Shown one piece after another: positions 50,564 through 60,071 of a stretch of DNA of 64,000 nt. This stretch comes from Vibrio splendidus. GTDB taxonomy: Bacteria > Pseudomonadota > Gammaproteobacteria > Enterobacterales > Vibrionaceae. The translations under genes and the position numbers were made by a program. How positions within the stretch are numbered: the stretch's first letter is position 1; each line of letters begins with the position of its first letter. Below the pieces are notes generated by a model. It saw only the letters and a program-made list of their open reading frames with translations, was not told the origin of the DNA and searched no databases. The stretch is from contig NZ_LNRF01000001.1 of assembly GCF_001557875.1 (NCBI RefSeq), positions 310,001-374,000 on the forward strand, in the 5' to 3' direction.

Positions 50564-51421
50564 TTAGAAACGCCAGTCGAAGCCGACAGAGATCTTGGTT
50601 TCCTCGCCACGCAAGTAGTCTTTATGAGGCATGTTGATGTCGTTCAGCTTAATGTTGGTGTATTTCGCTTCTAGGTAGATGTTGAAAATCGCGCCGCCAA
50701 CCTCGGTTCGCGTACCTTGTAAGAGCATCAAATCCACCATTTCCATCTCTACGCCACCGTAGCTTGAACCACCAAAGGCTTGGAATACGGTGTAGAAGGT
50801 ATCGTTCCATGGCTGAAGGCCGTATAAGTTGACCGACGCCATATGCGCATCATCCCCACCTAATACGTCTTTCACTGCGCTACCATTGATGTTCATAAGG
50901 GCATTATTAAGCGCGGTTTGACCTGTACCTGTTGAATATCCGCTCATGGAGTTAGGTACAATGGTTCCTTGGATGTTTTGCGCGATTTGGTCAGTGTCAA
51001 AATCGACGTACGAATAATTGACCGACGGGAAGAACATTGTCTTACCATTGGTAGCGGTCAATGGCAGCATGTAGCCCGCTGTGTACATGTCTGTTGTGTC
51101 GGTGAGATAAGTATCGACATAGACACCACCAAAACGTGAGTCGAAGTTCGCTAAGCGAAAACGGAAGTCCTCTGACTGCGTGAAATATTCACCAATCATG
51201 ATGGTTTGAGTTTCTACACCATCGCCTCCGTAGAGGTTATTGAACCCTCCGCCCGCAACAAGCTTGATCTCGCCGTTATCATCAGAAGCGATACCACCAC
51301 GCCAAGCCGTATTACGAGGGTCGGCATCGTGCACCTCATTTTCTGCTGCTGTTACTGAGTGAGACAGAGTAAGTGCTGAAATAACGCCAAGCGCGATGAG
51401 AGAGTGTTTGTAGTTAGTCAT
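50564..51421 (-). CDS. Outer membrane beta-barrel protein
   Basis: 285 residues from the ATG at 51421 (MTNYKHSL), preceded by AAAGGATATAAC. A longer frame to 51508 is a leader without a binding site. The signal peptide ends near SVTAAENE (residue about 26). Alternating strands and a C-terminal phenylalanine (FDWRF) show an outer membrane barrel. It resembles Vibrio porin-like outer membrane proteins in its GGGFNNLYGGDG style, but I cannot assign a solute. Confidence 0.72.
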   Translation of the reverse strand: MTNYKHSLIALGVISALTLSHSVTAAENEVHDADPRNTAWRGGIASDDNGEIKLVAGGGFNNLYGGDGVETQTIMIGEYFTQSEDFRFRLANFDSRFGGVYVDTYLTDTTDMYTAGYMLPLTATNGKTMFFPSVNYSYVDFDTDQIAQNIQGTIVPNSMSGYSTGTGQTALNNALMNINGSAVKDVLGGDDAHMASVNLYGLQPWNDTFYTVFQAFGGSSYGGVEMEMVDLMLLQGTRTEVGGAIFNIYLEAKYTNIKLNDINMPHKDYLRGEETKISVGFDWRF

Positions 51422-51723
51422 GTTATATCCTTTGTCACCAATTAATTGGTTTGAGTCGAATTTCGTTGTGGCGCTGATTATCAATAACAATTCGACTTGG
51501 ATTAACACCTTTACTCGAGTTGTGAAAAGTCGCCTTTCGACTTAGCTGGTGATGGGTAAAGGTTTTCTGGCTAACTATCTGTTTTTGATTGAAATAGTAA
51601 TAGGCTCTGGAGGGGCGGGGAATAACAAAGATCGAAGAATAACCCTTATTCCATTTGCGATATGACGCTTCGATATCTAAAGGTGGTTTAAGGTTTCTAG
51701 GAGCTGAGTGACGTTGCGAAAGA
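51422..51723. other. Intergenic region of about 300 bases
   Basis: No gene seen. It contains a small inverted repeat, AAGTCG-CCTTT-CGACTT, near 51527-51543 and probably the promoter of the outer membrane protein gene. Nothing else is obvious. Confidence 0.4.
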
Positions 51724-52359
51724 TTAATGTTTCGTCGGTGAGAATTTTTTGTCGTGAATAAACTCTACCGACCGCTGCACCACCTCTTTCGAATACACTA
51801 GCGCGGTGTGGTTGAGGTTGAGTGCACAGGTATCCGTAGCACCTTTTAGGTTTGCGTCTTCAAGAGTGACCGTACCATCGCCATGATTTTTTCCTAATAC
51901 GATTCGTCCCACGCCAGCGTCGTAGGTGCCAGTAATCACACCAATTGGCACATCATTATCGTAGTCGCCCAGCCCATCGTTGAGGATGTGTTTGGTAGAA
52001 CCAAAGATAAATCCAAGTCCATGATTCGAGAGCGTTTTGGCTATGGTTGCCCCATTGTGAGGTGTACCCGCTGTAATGATGCAGGTGTCAGCGAAGTGTG
52101 GTTGGTAGAATTTAAAGTAATGACGAATCAGTAAGCCACCGAGTGAGTGACCAAAGAAATAGACCTCATCGTGCTCATCAAAGCGAGCATTCACGAAGCG
52201 ATTTAGGCGTTTTGCTGCGGATGGAAAGCGCAGTGAGTTGTAGGCGAACTTATGGGTGGTGAAGCCGCGTTTCTTAAAATTTCTATCTAGATATTGCATG
52301 ATCAACGCAGGCATATATAGACCATGAATTAAAACTATGTGTTTGTTTTTATTATTCAT
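51724..52359 (-). CDS. Alpha/beta hydrolase (lipase-like)
   Basis: 211 residues with the alpha/beta hydrolase layout: an oxyanion-type HIVLIHGLYM at the N-terminus, the nucleophile elbow GHSLGG (serine near residue 73), a likely catalytic aspartate in IGVITGTYDAGVG and the histidine in ALNLNHTALV. It resembles bacterial triacylglycerol lipase/esterase-like proteins. No signal peptide was seen, so it is probably cytoplasmic. Substrate unknown. Confidence 0.8.
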   Translation of the reverse strand: MNNKNKHIVLIHGLYMPALIMQYLDRNFKKRGFTTHKFAYNSLRFPSAAKRLNRFVNARFDEHDEVYFFGHSLGGLLIRHYFKFYQPHFADTCIITAGTPHNGATIAKTLSNHGLGFIFGSTKHILNDGLGDYDNDVPIGVITGTYDAGVGRIVLGKNHGDGTVTLEDANLKGATDTCALNLNHTALVYSKEVVQRSVEFIHDKKFSPTKH

Positions 52360-52411
52360 TATTGCCCTCCGTCTGATGGTGTTTCCAGTATATGGAGTCG
52401 CAATTCTAAAC

Positions 52412-53311
52412 TCAATAAAACTTGCTACGAATGGGACACGATAGACAGAGATCTAGCGCGCAGGCAGTTCTTTCCTCTGGCCTGACACCGCCATAAACAT
52501 CTATGGTTAACCCACCTTCTTTGGCATAGGTATTTGGTGTGAGACCAATGGTCTTCTTTAGGTACCGAATCAGGTGTGGTTGGTCGCTAAACCCAAATTG
52601 AAAGGCAACGTCTAGCCAGTCTATGTCACTCAACTCTTTCTTATAAAGGTATTCGAGCATCGCTTCGAGTCGGTTCATTGATTGGCACTGTTTTAACGTT
52701 AGGCCTGTCACCTTGTTAAAGCCTCGCTCTAGTGTTCTTTGTGAGCAAAACAGCTTGTCACCAAGTTCAGCAATCTGCGTTGAACCAAGCACACCCAGCA
52801 CTTTTCGAGTGAGCTCGCTATGTCTATCGGTTTTAGCGGTCGATAGCCAAGGCAGCAGTAAATCATCCAACTGTTGGCAACAAGCTTTAAAGTCGCTTTG
52901 AGCAAGTTTAATCAGTGACGTTACATCGGCATCATAATTGTTGAGTAGAACAGCAAGGTCGATGTTGTTGACGCGATCTAAACTTGGGTGCGGGCAATCA
53001 GGGATAGTGAGCGAGTACAGAGCCCCTACATGGAACTTGATGCCAAAGTGGATAAACGGCTTTGAGTGATCCAGTTTTATGGCTTTGTGATGGGGCAGTA
53101 GTAGGTGACTACCAATTCCTTGTTGGACTTGTTGCTCTATTGTGTAGTGATATGGTTGATCGCTTGGCGACAGAATCAAATGTGCTGAAGGGTCAGGGTT
53201 GAGTATCGGAAACTGATGAGTTTGAGCATCTGGCGTTTTCTCGATAAGCCAATAACAATCAATGTATTGAGCAACAACGGAGGATTGAGGAGACTGTAAC
53301 CAATTGATCAT
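52412..53311 (-). CDS. AraC family transcriptional regulator
   Basis: 299 residues. The C-terminal 100 residues form two helix-turn-helix units (STQIAELGDKLFCSQRTLERGFNKVTGLT in part, and WLDVAFQFGFSDQPHLIRYLKKTIGLTP in part). The N-terminal domain is of a DUF6597 type (IDCYWLIEKTPDAQTHQFP). It ends 52 bases from the lipase-like gene and may regulate it. The effector is unknown. Confidence 0.88.
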   Translation of the reverse strand: MINWLQSPQSSVVAQYIDCYWLIEKTPDAQTHQFPILNPDPSAHLILSPSDQPYHYTIEQQVQQGIGSHLLLPHHKAIKLDHSKPFIHFGIKFHVGALYSLTIPDCPHPSLDRVNNIDLAVLLNNYDADVTSLIKLAQSDFKACCQQLDDLLLPWLSTAKTDRHSELTRKVLGVLGSTQIAELGDKLFCSQRTLERGFNKVTGLTLKQCQSMNRLEAMLEYLYKKELSDIDWLDVAFQFGFSDQPHLIRYLKKTIGLTPNTYAKEGGLTIDVYGGVRPEERTACALDLCLSCPIRSKFY

Positions 53312-53454
53312 TCGAACTTCTATTTTTGATGAGTATCATCACAACTATATGTGGATATCCTTGTCGGCGACAGTTTTATCCTTAGGGATTATGCCTAGTA
53401 TTGGAGCTGCACCTGAGCATACTCAGCAGAGCAAGGGCTAGGCTGAGTATTTAA

Positions 53455-54270
53455 TTAGTTAAAGTCAAACTGCAAGATGCGATGCTTTGATGATAAACCA
53501 GCTCGCTCAATTGCTTTTTGCGCACCGATATTACTGCTCTCGGTCGAGCATATAACTTCTAAACCTTGGCTGGTGGCGTGTTGTGTTAGAAAGTTCAGTA
53601 CGCGTGTTGCTAAGCCTCTGCTTCGTTCTTGCTCAGCGACAATCATGCCTAAGTCGGCATACTGCGTTTGGTGTTCATCGAACTTACGACACTCACCGGC
53701 TGCGATAATATTGCTATTTTCCCAGTAACCCCACAGCTCTTGGCGAGTAATTAAGTTGCTGTAGTAACCGCTGAGCCACTCTTTAAGCGCGCCAATCGCT
53801 GATGAAGCAAATTCGACTAGTTGATCGAGTTGCTCTTCCGTCGCGAGAGTCATCTCGATGTTTTCAATGCTGCTTGCGACGGCTGTTGGACACTGGCGGA
53901 ACATCAGTGCGTTGACTTTGAAGGACTCAGTATTGTCCAAGCATAGTGACAGATATTGTGGTTCAGCCGTACTCACAAATGCGCCTTTCACCTCACCAAC
54001 CACAGAGCTGTTGTTTTCTACGATTAAGGTAAACAAGTCTGCAATATTGGTGTTGGCAGTTGGTGCTAGATAGAATTGAAGTAAGTAGCCTTCACCATTC
54101 AATACGCAATAACCGACAAGCTTGTCGCCTTCGTAAAAGCCGTAATGGTCAGACATAGGTACAAAGCCAAAGTGCCACATGCCATCAAGTGGTGCTGTCG
54201 ATTCTGAAAAGTAAGCCGTTTTTAATTCACTTAAGTCGTTAAGTGTTTTGATTTTTTTGATGTCTAACAT
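53455..54270 (-). CDS. GNAT family N-acetyltransferase
   Basis: About 271 residues from the ATG at 54270 (MLDIKKIKTL) after ACAGGAATT; a longer frame to 54360 adds a doubtful leader. The C-terminal acetyltransferase core shows LGMIVAEQERSRGLATRVLNFL (acetyl-CoA loop as V-A-E-Q-E-R-S-R-G-L-A) and STESSNIGAQKAIERAGL. The N-terminal half is a second, degenerate domain-like region (DHYGFYEGDKLVGYCVLNGEG). The acetyl acceptor is unknown. Confidence 0.82.
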   Translation of the reverse strand: MLDIKKIKTLNDLSELKTAYFSESTAPLDGMWHFGFVPMSDHYGFYEGDKLVGYCVLNGEGYLLQFYLAPTANTNIADLFTLIVENNSSVVGEVKGAFVSTAEPQYLSLCLDNTESFKVNALMFRQCPTAVASSIENIEMTLATEEQLDQLVEFASSAIGALKEWLSGYYSNLITRQELWGYWENSNIIAAGECRKFDEHQTQYADLGMIVAEQERSRGLATRVLNFLTQHATSQGLEVICSTESSNIGAQKAIERAGLSSKHRILQFDFN

Positions 54271-54361
54271 CGCGTTAATTCCTGTCGTTTCAATGGCAGC
54301 AAGTGTAGGCGAGTGCTTTAGGCCGGTATTGAATAAAAACGACAACTTTTTCTGGACCAAA

Positions 54362-54387
54362 AAAGGGGCTCATAAATGAGCCCCTTT
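54362..54387. terminator. Hairpin terminator
   Basis: GGGGCTCAT and ATGAGCCCC pair around AA with A- and T-rich flanks, downstream of the phosphoethanolamine transferase gene (minus strand) and upstream of the GNAT gene, so it probably ends the transferase transcript. Confidence 0.7.
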
Positions 54388-54418
54388 GGTTGGAATATGT
54401 ATCAGTCGCTCTTTGATA

Positions 54419-56041
54419 CTAGCGACAGGAAGCGAAGATATCTTGGCTCTCTCGGTATTCTTTGGTTTGTACGTCCATCAAGCCGAGTAAAGAGTCGAAT
54501 AGGTTGTCTTGGGAGAAGCTCTGTTCTTTGCCTGCCTTTCTCAAGCAGGTTTGGTTTATCCCTTTTTGCTCGGCAAAACCATCAGACATCCACATTATCA
54601 TCGGCACATGGGTTTGCTCTTTCGGTGCCAACGAATAAGGCATGCCATGTAGGTAGACGCCGTTTTCCCCTAAAGATTCACCGTGGTCGGAAATGTACAT
54701 CAGCGCGACATTGTACTTATCGGTGAGTTTCTCTAGCTTTTGAATAGCCTGTGAGAGAAAGAAATCCGTGTACAAGATGGTGTTATCGTAGGTGTTAACT
54801 ACTTCTTCTTTGGTGCAGTTTTCAATATCGGCGCGAGCGCAATCAGGCGTAAATTTCTTATGTTCTTCTGGATAACGCTCAAAGTACGTTGGGCCGTGAG
54901 ATCCCGAAATATGATAGAAAATGATGCTATCTTGTTTAAGATCTTGAGTATCTTGCTCGAAGTTCTCTAGCATGGCTGTGTCGTAGCATACGTCGTTATT
55001 ACATAACGGGTCGCTGTCCTTTGGGACGAGCGTCATCTCTTTGATTCGATGCGCGACAGCCTTATCCCCACCATCATGCTCTCGCCAGATAGAGTGGATG
55101 CCTGCGCGGTTCATAATGTCGACCACGTTATCTTGGTTGTAGGCTTTGTCGCGATCGTAGTTACTGCGATTCATGTTCGAGAACATGCAAGGCACAGAAA
55201 CCGCGGTGGCTGTTCCGCACGACTGAACATCAGAGAAAAATATCGGGTTGTATGGCTTGGTATGAGCGTTGGTTTCTCTCTCATAGCCATAATACTGGTA
55301 GTTATACACGCGAGCGGTTTCGCCAAGTACAAACACCAAAAAGGTCGGTTTGGTTGCGGCTTTTGCTTGTGGTTTGAGTTGAGCATCTAACCCCAATTCT
55401 TGATAAGGGATGGGCTGTTTGATGTAGGTGTTATTGATGTATTTGACCGTTGATGCCACATACTCGGTCGGAATAATCATCTTTTTGATGTGAGAGTTAT
55501 TACGTCCAAACGATACGTAATCTTTGTAGAAAAGCCCGGCAATAATCGCAATGACGATCAAAGAAGAAAGTAAGCCAATCGATTTCCAGACAAAGAAATC
55601 TTTCCAAGACTCTTTTTCAAGTTTGGTAAACAACAAGATGAGTGATGGAATACCGCCCATCGTTAGTAGCCATAAGATCGAGTGACCACTGATATAACTG
55701 GCTGCTTCACCGCTATTGGTTTCAAACACATTCTCTATCATGCCGTAGTCGACGAATATGCCGTAATTGAACATGCTGTAGCTGACTAAGGTTGAGGTGA
55801 TCAGCAATAAGATGAAAAATGGCTTAGAGAAGATAGGCCAGTTGAAGACTTGGAAGATGAAATTAAAGGCAGAAAGGAAGAAGATAGGAATGGATATAAG
55901 AAACGCAACGCTTTCAGACTTCGATGCTTGAACAATACTAAACAGTTCTTGGGTGAGAGGTAGGTTGATGACAAGCAGGTAATACACGGCCAACACAAAA
56001 GGCAGCTTGTTTATCGACATGTTTAAGCTTGGTAGATTCAT
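54419..56041 (-). CDS. eptA: Lipid A phosphoethanolamine transferase (EptA type)
   Basis: 540 residues. Five N-terminal membrane segments (residues about 15-185) anchor a periplasmic sulfatase-fold domain. The nucleophilic threonine is in FVLGETARVYNYQYYG. Metal and substrate residues follow in CGTATAVSVPCMFS, YHISGSHGPTYFERYP and YISDHGESLGENGVYLHG. The length matches EptA (about 547). It transfers phosphoethanolamine to lipid A, giving resistance to cationic peptides such as polymyxin. The gene is alone in its transcript, with no PmrAB pair nearby. Confidence 0.9.
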   Translation of the reverse strand: MNLPSLNMSINKLPFVLAVYYLLVINLPLTQELFSIVQASKSESVAFLISIPIFFLSAFNFIFQVFNWPIFSKPFFILLLITSTLVSYSMFNYGIFVDYGMIENVFETNSGEAASYISGHSILWLLTMGGIPSLILLFTKLEKESWKDFFVWKSIGLLSSLIVIAIIAGLFYKDYVSFGRNNSHIKKMIIPTEYVASTVKYINNTYIKQPIPYQELGLDAQLKPQAKAATKPTFLVFVLGETARVYNYQYYGYERETNAHTKPYNPIFFSDVQSCGTATAVSVPCMFSNMNRSNYDRDKAYNQDNVVDIMNRAGIHSIWREHDGGDKAVAHRIKEMTLVPKDSDPLCNNDVCYDTAMLENFEQDTQDLKQDSIIFYHISGSHGPTYFERYPEEHKKFTPDCARADIENCTKEEVVNTYDNTILYTDFFLSQAIQKLEKLTDKYNVALMYISDHGESLGENGVYLHGMPYSLAPKEQTHVPMIMWMSDGFAEQKGINQTCLRKAGKEQSFSQDNLFDSLLGLMDVQTKEYRESQDIFASCR

Positions 56042-56266
56042 AGGTCTTATTTTCCTGCGTCTCTTATCCCTTTATTTTAGTCTGGCTACCAAGAAAGCTC
56101 TAATATCAACGCATAAAGCTCAGATAGGCGGCGATAAACCGACTAAAGTGAAATGACGCGATAGGTGTGTAAATACAAAAATTCACTTTACTGAGTGACC
56201 TTCATGACAAGGTGGAACAGCAAAGTGAATTAGTATGTTCAGCTTATTCTATGTGGTTCAATCACA

Positions 56267-56848
56267 TTAGAAGTTGTATGAACCACCGAAGCTAATGCTG
56301 TTGAAGGCAAGCGTGTGGTCATCGTTTTTGAGTGACCCATTGCCATAAGAATAGTCATCGACACTTACTGCATCCGCTTGCGAGATCAAGCGTAGCGTTA
56401 GGTGTTCGATTGGCGTGTATTCAACACCTACACCAAAGTGGAAACCCGTACCGCTGTCATCAGCGTAACCTGCACTTTTATTTGCGTTTAGGTCAACAGA
56501 GCTTAAACCAGCCAAAACGAATGGGCGGATTGTGTTGTCGAATGTATAACCTAGGTTTGCTGATACAGATACAGATGTCGGTGATAGTTTGGTAGCACCC
56601 TGCTTGTAGTCTGCGTAATCTGTGTAGCCAAGTTCAACGCCAACGATACGGTTGAATTGGTAGCCGCCGTATAGGTTGTAGCCCATGCCATCTGAATCTA
56701 AACTACCGTGGCCGTCTGTGTCAGAGTCTTGGTAGATACTAAGTCCGCCACCAATGTACGCACCGCCGTCAGTACCTGCAGCTAAAGCTGGAAGAGAAAC
56801 TGCGCTGATTAAACCCAGTGCTAATGCTGATTTTGTTATTTTGTTCAT
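56267..56848 (-). CDS. Small outer membrane beta-barrel protein (OmpA-like barrel)
   Basis: 193 residues. The signal peptide ends at ALAAG (residue about 24). An eight-strand barrel pattern follows (GYNLYGGYQFNRIVGVELGYTDY; GFHFGVGVEYTPIEHLTLRL, each quoted only in part as needed). The C-terminal phenylalanine (FGGSYNF) fits an outer membrane protein. It resembles AcfA/OmpA-barrel proteins of vibrios. No binding motif is evident. Confidence 0.75.
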   Translation of the reverse strand: MNKITKSALALGLISAVSLPALAAGTDGGAYIGGGLSIYQDSDTDGHGSLDSDGMGYNLYGGYQFNRIVGVELGYTDYADYKQGATKLSPTSVSVSANLGYTFDNTIRPFVLAGLSSVDLNANKSAGYADDSGTGFHFGVGVEYTPIEHLTLRLISQADAVSVDDYSYGNGSLKNDDHTLAFNSISFGGSYNF

Positions 56849-57040
56849 CTTGGTTACTCACTCTTTAATGTCATGCCAGTATCAATCATTTTTGTTTTGC
56901 GACCTTTCGACCGTTGGTGAGTATTATTCCGTAGTCTTATACCTATTACTGTATGGCTTTGTAAGCTGAATCGTTACATAGTAGAAAATATATCCATCAG
57001 ATTGCGTAGTCAGTTAGGCTGCCAAAAATAAGGAATACAC

Positions 57041-57583
57041 ATGCTAATGAGACAAAAGACAGGCTTGGTGGCTGTAGATGTTCAGGGCAAGTTGGCACGC
57101 CTTGTTGATGAGAGCGATGCGCTGATCTCTAATTGTAGAAAGCTGATTAGAGGCTCGCAGGCATTAGGGCTACCAATCATTCGCTTGGAGCAAAACCCAG
57201 AGAAGTTGGGACCCACAGTTAGCGAACTAAATGACTTATTGAACGATATTAAGCCGATACCTAAATTCACGTTCAACGCGTGTGATGAACCTAAATTTGT
57301 TGAGGCGGTGCAACAAGCTAAGGATATCGATACTTGGTTAGTGTGTGGCATTGAAGCTCATATTTGCGTGTATCAAACCGCAATGGGGCTGTTAGAGCTT
57401 GGATATAAGGTTCAGGTGGTTAGTGATTGTGTTAGTTCACGAGCAGCCCAGAATAAAAATTTGGCTATCCGTCGACTAGTAGCTGTAGGCGTGCAAATTA
57501 CAGGGTTAGAAATGAGCTTATACGAGCTAGTAAAGGACTGCCGCTCGCCAGAATTTAAGCTCATTTTATCCTTAATTCGTTAG
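57041..57583 (+). CDS. Isochorismatase-family hydrolase
   Basis: 180 residues of the isochorismatase-like family (YcaC type). The catalytic Asp is in LVAVDVQGKL, the lysine in KPIPKFTFNACD (context of residues about 78-90) and the cysteine in VCGIEAHICVYQTAMGLL. Such enzymes hydrolyse amides or vinyl ethers. AAGGAATACAC precedes the ATG at 57041; a second ATG six bases later is also possible. The stop overlaps that of the convergent RpiR gene by four bases. Confidence 0.85.
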   Translation: MLMRQKTGLVAVDVQGKLARLVDESDALISNCRKLIRGSQALGLPIIRLEQNPEKLGPTVSELNDLLNDIKPIPKFTFNACDEPKFVEAVQQAKDIDTWLVCGIEAHICVYQTAMGLLELGYKVQVVSDCVSSRAAQNKNLAIRRLVAVGVQITGLEMSLYELVKDCRSPEFKLILSLIR

Positions 57584-58443
57584 TCACCTAGGGGCTGTCT
57601 ATCGCCACCGCCTCGGTAGGAGTCTAAAGCAACCTTCAAGCGGCGCAGTTTGTCGCGCGAACGGTTCTTATGATTGACCGCCATACCCATCGAAAGCACA
57701 TCCACTAATGCCAGCATTGCGTAGCGAGATGCCGATGGTTTGTAGATGAAGTCGGTTTCCATGTGTTTGATAGGCAGCAAGATATCTGCAATCTTCGCCA
57801 GTGGTGTGTCTTGCGGGGTTATTGCGATGATCTTAAGCCCGTACTGCTTAGCCAACTCTGCCGTTTCAGTAATCACTGGCGTAAAACCGGTCGCGGAAAT
57901 CATCACCATCACGTCATTGGCATCTGCTGTCGCAGCAACCATGCGTGACATTAAGCCATCATTGTAAGAGACCACTGGATAGCCTAAACGAAACAATCGG
58001 TGTTGCAGCTCTTGAGAGGCAATGGTCGAGCCTCCCCCCATGCCGATAGCAATGATCTGTCTGGCGTTATGCAGCCAGCTGACTGCAGTTTCAACATCTT
58101 GCTCTTTGAATAAGGTGCGGTTGATGTCTAGGCTCTGCTTGATCGATTCGTAGATACCTTGATAACCCGTTTGGTCAACAGGTTCGAGAATAAAACGTTG
58201 GCCGACTGTCAGTGTTTGAGCGAGCTTGATCTTCATATCACGTACGTTGCTGCAGCCGATAGCCTTAGCAAAACGCGTAATGGTGGCTTCACTCACTTGA
58301 GCGCTTTCAGCAAGCTCTGTGATGCTGGCGTTTGCAGCAAAATCAATGTCGTCCATGATCAGCTTAGCCACTTTCTTTTCTGCATCACGAAGAGCGGGAA
58401 AACGCTCTGTTATCTGTGAAATGATATCTACTTCTAAACTCAA
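57580..58443 (-). CDS. MurR/RpiR family transcriptional regulator
   Basis: 287 residues. Residues about 1-80 hold the helix-turn-helix (SITELAESAQVSEATITRFAKAIGC, in part), and residues about 125-260 are the SIS sugar-phosphate-binding domain (IIAIGMGGGSTIASQELQHRL; ISATGFTPVITETAELAKQYGL, in part). It probably controls the adjacent D-amino-acid operon, from which its gene is separated by about 180 bases of AT-rich, imperfectly repeated sequence (CTTAG/CTATTTAG units). Confidence 0.9.
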   Translation of the reverse strand: MSLEVDIISQITERFPALRDAEKKVAKLIMDDIDFAANASITELAESAQVSEATITRFAKAIGCSNVRDMKIKLAQTLTVGQRFILEPVDQTGYQGIYESIKQSLDINRTLFKEQDVETAVSWLHNARQIIAIGMGGGSTIASQELQHRLFRLGYPVVSYNDGLMSRMVAATADANDVMVMISATGFTPVITETAELAKQYGLKIIAITPQDTPLAKIADILLPIKHMETDFIYKPSASRYAMLALVDVLSMGMAVNHKNRSRDKLRRLKVALDSYRGGGDRQPLGD

Positions 58444-58620
58444 GAATCTTGATCCTTTGTTGATGGGGCTAACCGTTATGGCTTAGTTTTTAAGAGCTTA
58501 GCTCGTAAGAACAAAGCTATTTAGAACTAGGCTATTTAGCACTAACCTATATAAAACTAAGCCTTAGCCCCGTTAGTATATCTTATTGCTTCGTTGATTC
58601 TAGCTTATTGAAAAATCGAC

Positions 58621-59895
58621 CTAGAAACAGGTTTCCACCCAGTTGATCACCTGATGTTCGTCATCGCTGATGGCAATGTAGCGCCATTTGTCGAAGGTTA
58701 AACACGGGTGTGAGGTCGAGAACGCAATCATGTCGCCCACTTCAATTTCAGAAGAGCCGTCTGTTTCAACAAAGGTATGCTGATCCATCACGGCGGTAGA
58801 GGTTAAGCCTTTCACTGAGATAGCTTCGCCATTGCGATAGCCGCGTTCGGCAATAGGTAAACCCGCATCAAAGGCCACATCACGCTTGCCTAACCCAACC
58901 ACTAATTTGGTCGGTTCTGGGCGAGAGATGACATACGCCCATACCTCAAGTGCCGATTCCAGATCTCCACCCAATTCACACGCGTAACCTTGGTTTACTT
59001 GGGCACGCTGCAACACTTTGCTTTGAGCGTCTAGGTAGATCCCTGTGTCGTGAATGGCATAACAGCCCGGGCGGATGATCGCCAAGTAATCGGTTAGGTT
59101 CGCTAAACATTCTGCAACCACGTCATACCAAGCAGAGCCAGCACCCGTGATGATAGGTTGCCCTACAATTAGGCCATCTGATGCGAGGCTTTCGACCGAA
59201 GTCAGTGCCTGTTTCAAGAAGGTGCGAATATCTTGTTCTGCGTTGTCACCGTGAATCACACCCTCATACACCTCAATACCCGCGAGCGAAAGGGCAGGTG
59301 TGTCTTGGATGGTTTGTGCCAGTTCTAGAACTTCTTCCGGTGAACGACAACCACAGCGACCGCCCGGTACACCAAATTCGATCAGTACTTTTAGTGTCTG
59401 TTTGGTGTTGGCGAAATACTGGTTAAGTTGCTGCACGTTTACCGATGAATCCACACAACAGTAAAAGTCGACATCAAATTCACTGATCAGCTGTTCAACG
59501 ATCGCCATGTTGGTTTTACCCACCAACTGGTTGGCCATGATGATTCGTTTTGCACCCGCCATAGCGGCAACTTCTGTTTGTGCAGGTGTCGCTACTGTAA
59601 TACCCCAAGCGCCATTTTCTAGTTGTTGGCGGAAAAAAGCAGGGGTCATTGATGTTTTGCCATGCGGTGACAATTTAACCTGATGGTGATCGGCGAATGA
59701 TTGCATCCAATTCAGGTTATTGGTCAACGCTGATTGTTTGATAATTGCTACCGGAAGCGAAATATCTTCATCAACCAGTCGGTAAATACCGTTCTCAGAT
59801 TGTGATACTGCTCTCCCTTTTTGGCCTTTTTCAGTCAAGACGAAACTATCTTTTTGATACTTTATAACATCTTTTTGTACAGGGTTATGTTTCAT
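58621..59895 (-). CDS. D-amino-acid deaminase/D-threonine-aldolase-like PLP enzyme
   Basis: 424 residues of the alanine-racemase-N-terminal fold. The PLP lysine is in KLSPHGKTSMTPAFF. FGVPGGRCGCRSPEEVLELA and TGAGSAWYDVV are phosphate and substrate regions. STSHPCLTFDKW near the C-terminus carries the likely zinc histidine and cysteine of DSD1-type D-serine dehydratases. It removes the amino group of free D-amino acids. It is divergently placed against the N-acyl-D-amino-acid deacylase gene; the shared 176-base region holds both promoters. Confidence 0.85.
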   Translation of the reverse strand: MKHNPVQKDVIKYQKDSFVLTEKGQKGRAVSQSENGIYRLVDEDISLPVAIIKQSALTNNLNWMQSFADHHQVKLSPHGKTSMTPAFFRQQLENGAWGITVATPAQTEVAAMAGAKRIIMANQLVGKTNMAIVEQLISEFDVDFYCCVDSSVNVQQLNQYFANTKQTLKVLIEFGVPGGRCGCRSPEEVLELAQTIQDTPALSLAGIEVYEGVIHGDNAEQDIRTFLKQALTSVESLASDGLIVGQPIITGAGSAWYDVVAECLANLTDYLAIIRPGCYAIHDTGIYLDAQSKVLQRAQVNQGYACELGGDLESALEVWAYVISRPEPTKLVVGLGKRDVAFDAGLPIAERGYRNGEAISVKGLTSTAVMDQHTFVETDGSSEIEVGDMIAFSTSHPCLTFDKWRYIAISDDEHQVINWVETCF

Positions 59896-60071
59896 TGCTG
59901 ATTCCTAACATGATTTAAGTTGTTGTTATTTAATCTTTAAATATATCTGTAATCTAATTTGTGGTAGAAACTATCACACAAATTAAAATATTATGTGTGT
60001 TTTGTCACTGAAAATAATCGGCTGGATTCTTAATATAGCTCCATCAACACAGTGGATTGAGAGAGTGAAAA